Source of the DNA: Candidatus Peregrinibacteria bacterium | GTDB lineage: Bacteria > Patescibacteriota > Gracilibacteria > UM-FILTER-43-11 | Assembly: GCA_016927155.1 (NCBI GenBank) | Contig: JAFGNE010000089.1 | Location: forward strand, 1 to 6,471 | Direction: 5' to 3' | Length of the DNA stretch: 6,471 bases | Part shown: positions 4,588-6,471 of the stretch, piece by piece | How the letters are laid out: each line of letters begins with the position of its first letter | Numbering within the stretch: the stretch's first letter is position 1 | Notes under the pieces: generated by a model | The model's input: only the letters and a program-made list of their open reading frames with translations | What the model was told of the DNA's origin: nothing | The model's database searches: none | Made by a program: the position numbers and the translations under genes

Positions 4588-5480
4588 CCCTGCCTAAAGA
4601 AATACCGCCGGTACCCATCAACCGGCACGAGCCCGATACCCTCAATATCCTCCTGGCAGGAAAACATGAAGGCAATTTGGACACGCTGATGCTTTTGCAG
4701 GTGGATATGGGCCGGAAAAAAATGACCCTTTTAAGCGTCCCGCGGGACATTTATTTTAATTCCCAGAAAATTAACAGCGTGTACAGTCGCTGGGGAATGG
4801 AAGAGTTGTTGCGGGAGCTGGGCATCATCACAGGGCTCAAAATAGACAAATTCATGGTGATTGACATGTACGCTTTTATTGAAGTGATCGACCTGATGGG
4901 CGGTGTGGACGTTTACCTGTCCGAACCGCTCGTTGACCCTACCTACAAAACCTTTGACGAAGGCAAATGGGGCACGCTTTATTACGGCAGGGGAGAACAT
5001 CACTTGAGTGGGGTTCAGGTGCTCCGCATCGCCCGTTCCCGCCATACTTCGTCCGATTTCGGCAGGGCCGAACGCCAACAGGCTATTCTTTTGGGCATAC
5101 GGAACAAAATAAAAGGCATGGGCCTGGGCGATGCCGGCAGCATCGCTAAAATGATAAGCGCCACGCTTTCCAAAACCGAATCGGACATTTCATTGAAAGA
5201 GGCCATTTCCTGGCTGGCCCGTTTTAAGGATTATGGCGTGCGGACGGGCGCCGTTTTAAGCACGGCCAACGTGCTCACCCATAAAATCCTTTCCGCCGAA
5301 GATGAAGGGGGCGCTGAAACCCAAAATCCGGAAGAAAAAAAATGCTACCGCAAACTTCCCGGCGTGGATAGGGTCATTGAAATCCGATGCGCCCCTGTGG
5401 CGGAAGGGCAATACGTGCTCATGCCCAAACAAGACTGGAACACCGTCCGCTATTATATAAAGAAGGTATTCAGCCAGTAA
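4584..5480 (+). CDS. LytR-CpsA-Psr (LCP) family protein, catalytic domain without its own membrane anchor
   Basis: LCP enzymes transfer lipid-linked glycopolymers onto the cell wall or related acceptors outside the membrane. The 298 codons from TTG 4584 contain a full LCP domain. It shows LNILLAGKHEGNLDTLML (20-37, Asp33 in place of the metal-binding SDT motif), KMTLLSVPRDIYF (46-58, Arg54 and Asp55), KINSVYSRWG (62-71), FMVIDMYAFIEVIDLMGGVDV (90-110) and the signature RIARSRHTSSDFGRAERQQ (148-166), whose Arg residues bind the pyrophosphate. A C-terminal extension (240-298) has Cys254 and Cys269, possibly a disulfide. Family members normally have an N-terminal membrane segment directly before the domain; here only about 18 residues precede it. 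TTG is the sole start codon available after the TAA at 4542 and has no Shine-Dalgarno motif. Either the TTG is used by coupling to the overlapping stop, or the domain is made by -1 shifting as the C-terminus of an approximately 701-residue protein. Confidence 0.93.
   Translation: MTLPKEIPPVPINRHEPDTLNILLAGKHEGNLDTLMLLQVDMGRKKMTLLSVPRDIYFNSQKINSVYSRWGMEELLRELGIITGLKIDKFMVIDMYAFIEVIDLMGGVDVYLSEPLVDPTYKTFDEGKWGTLYYGRGEHHLSGVQVLRIARSRHTSSDFGRAERQQAILLGIRNKIKGMGLGDAGSIAKMISATLSKTESDISLKEAISWLARFKDYGVRTGAVLSTANVLTHKILSAEDEGGAETQNPEEKKCYRKLPGVDRVIEIRCAPVAEGQYVLMPKQDWNTVRYYIKKVFSQ
4607..4626 (+). other. GC-rich hairpin downstream of the slippery run
   Basis: GCCGGT (4607-4612) and ACCGGC (4621-4626) are perfectly complementary around an 8-nt loop. 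Such structures can stimulate frameshifting, but the 25-nt gap from the heptamer is longer than the usual 5-9 nt. GCCGGC at 4564-4569, just before the A run, could instead pair with 4607-4612 (one G:U), placing the slip site in a loop. Support for a regulatory role is weak. Confidence 0.25.
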
Positions 5481-5482
5481 GC

Positions 5483-6471
5483 CTATTCAAACGGTTCCTC
5501 CCAGTAAATCCCGTCATAAAAAGTCGGCCCGAATTTTTCTCTGGCCAGCGACCTTACCGTAAACCGAAAACGCTTGCCGGCGTATTCGGTTTTCTTGGGG
5601 ATCTCAAAACGGGTAATGGCGCCATCAATGTATTTGCTGAATATTTTTTTGCCGTTCACATAGAACATAATGTTCCACCTCCGCGCCGCATCCGATTTAT
5701 CATCCCAAATAAGGGTATACGATACTTCCCCGTTATCCAGTTTTACTTCAAACGGCTCAAAATCGGGATTATTTTTAAAGCCGCCCATTGTATTCACCGG
5801 TAAGATTTCGGCCGTCGCCCAAGGGCTTAAGCGTTGGTCTTCATCCAGCGCGGCGATGTAAAAATAATACGTGATGCCGTTGCCGAGCTTTTCAACAGTA
5901 CCGCTGTTGGATTGCCAATATTTCAGGTTGGGCATCTGTTTCCATTCAAGCTCATCGGGGTTTACCGGATAGCGGCTGTAACTCACAAGGTAAAGCATTT
6001 TCTTGCCCGTTTCCAAAGGGTCCCAGTAAAAATAAGCGCTGTTGTTCATGGCCTGGTACTGGAAATGGTCCAAAGCGGGCAAGGCGTTGGCGATCACCTG
6101 AGGCGTGATATCTTCCACAAAGGTGGATGAATTGATTTTGCACGTCCCGCGGTTTCCCGGCAGGTACAGCGTGCCTTTTCCAAGTTTGTCCTGCGGGAAA
6201 TAGCCGTAAGCGGTTTCACCGACAAATTCACGGAGTTCCCCGCAGCCTGTGGCGTAATCAAAATGGTATTTTTTGTTTTTTCGGATAAGTTCCGCTTCAT
6301 GGTCGGCTACAAGCAGGTTATTGCTTTTAAAACGCGCCGTGATTTTCACGGAATCGGTATAAAGGCCGGCATTATAAACCTGGCATTGTTCATTATAGGC
6401 CACCTTAAGCCGGGTGATTTTTTTATCGTCGTTCCAGACAATACTGACAGGAAAATCCACCGTCATGGAAC
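5483..6471 (-). CDS. Fn3-like domain protein, 3' part, start probably outside the window
   Basis: A minus-strand frame open from the right edge to TAG at 5483-5485. The product is not recognised by name. Residues are counted from the ATG at 6466. Residues 1-125 are strand-rich, with Cys28, Cys75 and Cys109. Residues about 130-226 resemble a fibronectin type III-like sandwich (YFYWDPLETGKKMLYLVSYS, then GITYYFYIAALDEDQRLSPW, with the Trp/Tyr pattern and final strand of such folds). Residues about 236-315 look like a second copy (YTLIWDDKSDAARRWNIMFY, then FRFTVRSLAREKFG). Such domains are typical of secreted or surface proteins. No signal peptide is visible and the frame continues upstream of the ATG without a stop, so the true start is likely beyond the edge. 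It converges on the LCP gene with only 2 bp between stops, and no clear terminator lies there. The domain calls are by eye and moderate. Confidence 0.75.
   Translation of the reverse strand, partial: SMTVDFPVSIVWNDDKKITRLKVAYNEQCQVYNAGLYTDSVKITARFKSNNLLVADHEAELIRKNKKYHFDYATGCGELREFVGETAYGYFPQDKLGKGTLYLPGNRGTCKINSSTFVEDITPQVIANALPALDHFQYQAMNNSAYFYWDPLETGKKMLYLVSYSRYPVNPDELEWKQMPNLKYWQSNSGTVEKLGNGITYYFYIAALDEDQRLSPWATAEILPVNTMGGFKNNPDFEPFEVKLDNGEVSYTLIWDDKSDAARRWNIMFYVNGKKIFSKYIDGAITRFEIPKKTEYAGKRFRFTVRSLAREKFGPTFYDGIYWEEPFE

Overview
The window is about 6.5 kb of densely packed bacterial DNA, roughly half GC by eye, with no rRNA, tRNA, CRISPR or transposon signal. The organism cannot be named. 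Four things fit a Patescibacteria/CPR-type or similarly streamlined lineage: gaps of a few bases between genes, no Shine-Dalgarno motif at any of the seven starts that can be examined, an LCP-family wall protein, and several proteins without recognisable relatives. That placement is inference, not proof.

Layout. From 1 to 2212 on the plus strand lies a tight cluster: the C-terminal part of lepA (elongation factor 4), ribE (riboflavin synthase), ribH (lumazine synthase) and a small STAS-domain protein. Gaps are 2 nt, a 4-nt ATGA overlap and 11 nt, so this is probably one transcript. RibH and RibE catalyse the last two steps of riboflavin synthesis. From 2223 to 3256 on the minus strand lie an unrecognised helical 228-residue protein and rpmA (ribosomal protein L27), separated by an A/T-rich palindrome. 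A short divergent intergenic region (3257-3375) carries a good sigma70-like promoter for rpmA and a weaker one for the plus strand. From 3376 to 5480 on the plus strand lie a 403-residue membrane-anchored protein and an LCP-domain protein. The final segment (5483-6471, minus) is the 3' part of a probable surface protein with Fn3-like domains, and it runs off the window.

The most interesting point is the junction of the 403-residue protein and the LCP gene. The LCP reading frame has a complete catalytic core but no membrane segment, no ribosome-binding site and only a TTG start. The upstream gene has the N-terminal membrane anchor. It ends in a run of nine A followed by CTTTTGA, which places the canonical -1 slippery heptamer A_AAA_AAC in the correct zero frame, one codon before the UGA stop. 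A -1 shift there would give one roughly 701-residue membrane-anchored LCP protein. Ribosomal or transcriptional slippage, a one-base homopolymer error in the assembly, and a coupled TTG start are the competing explanations.
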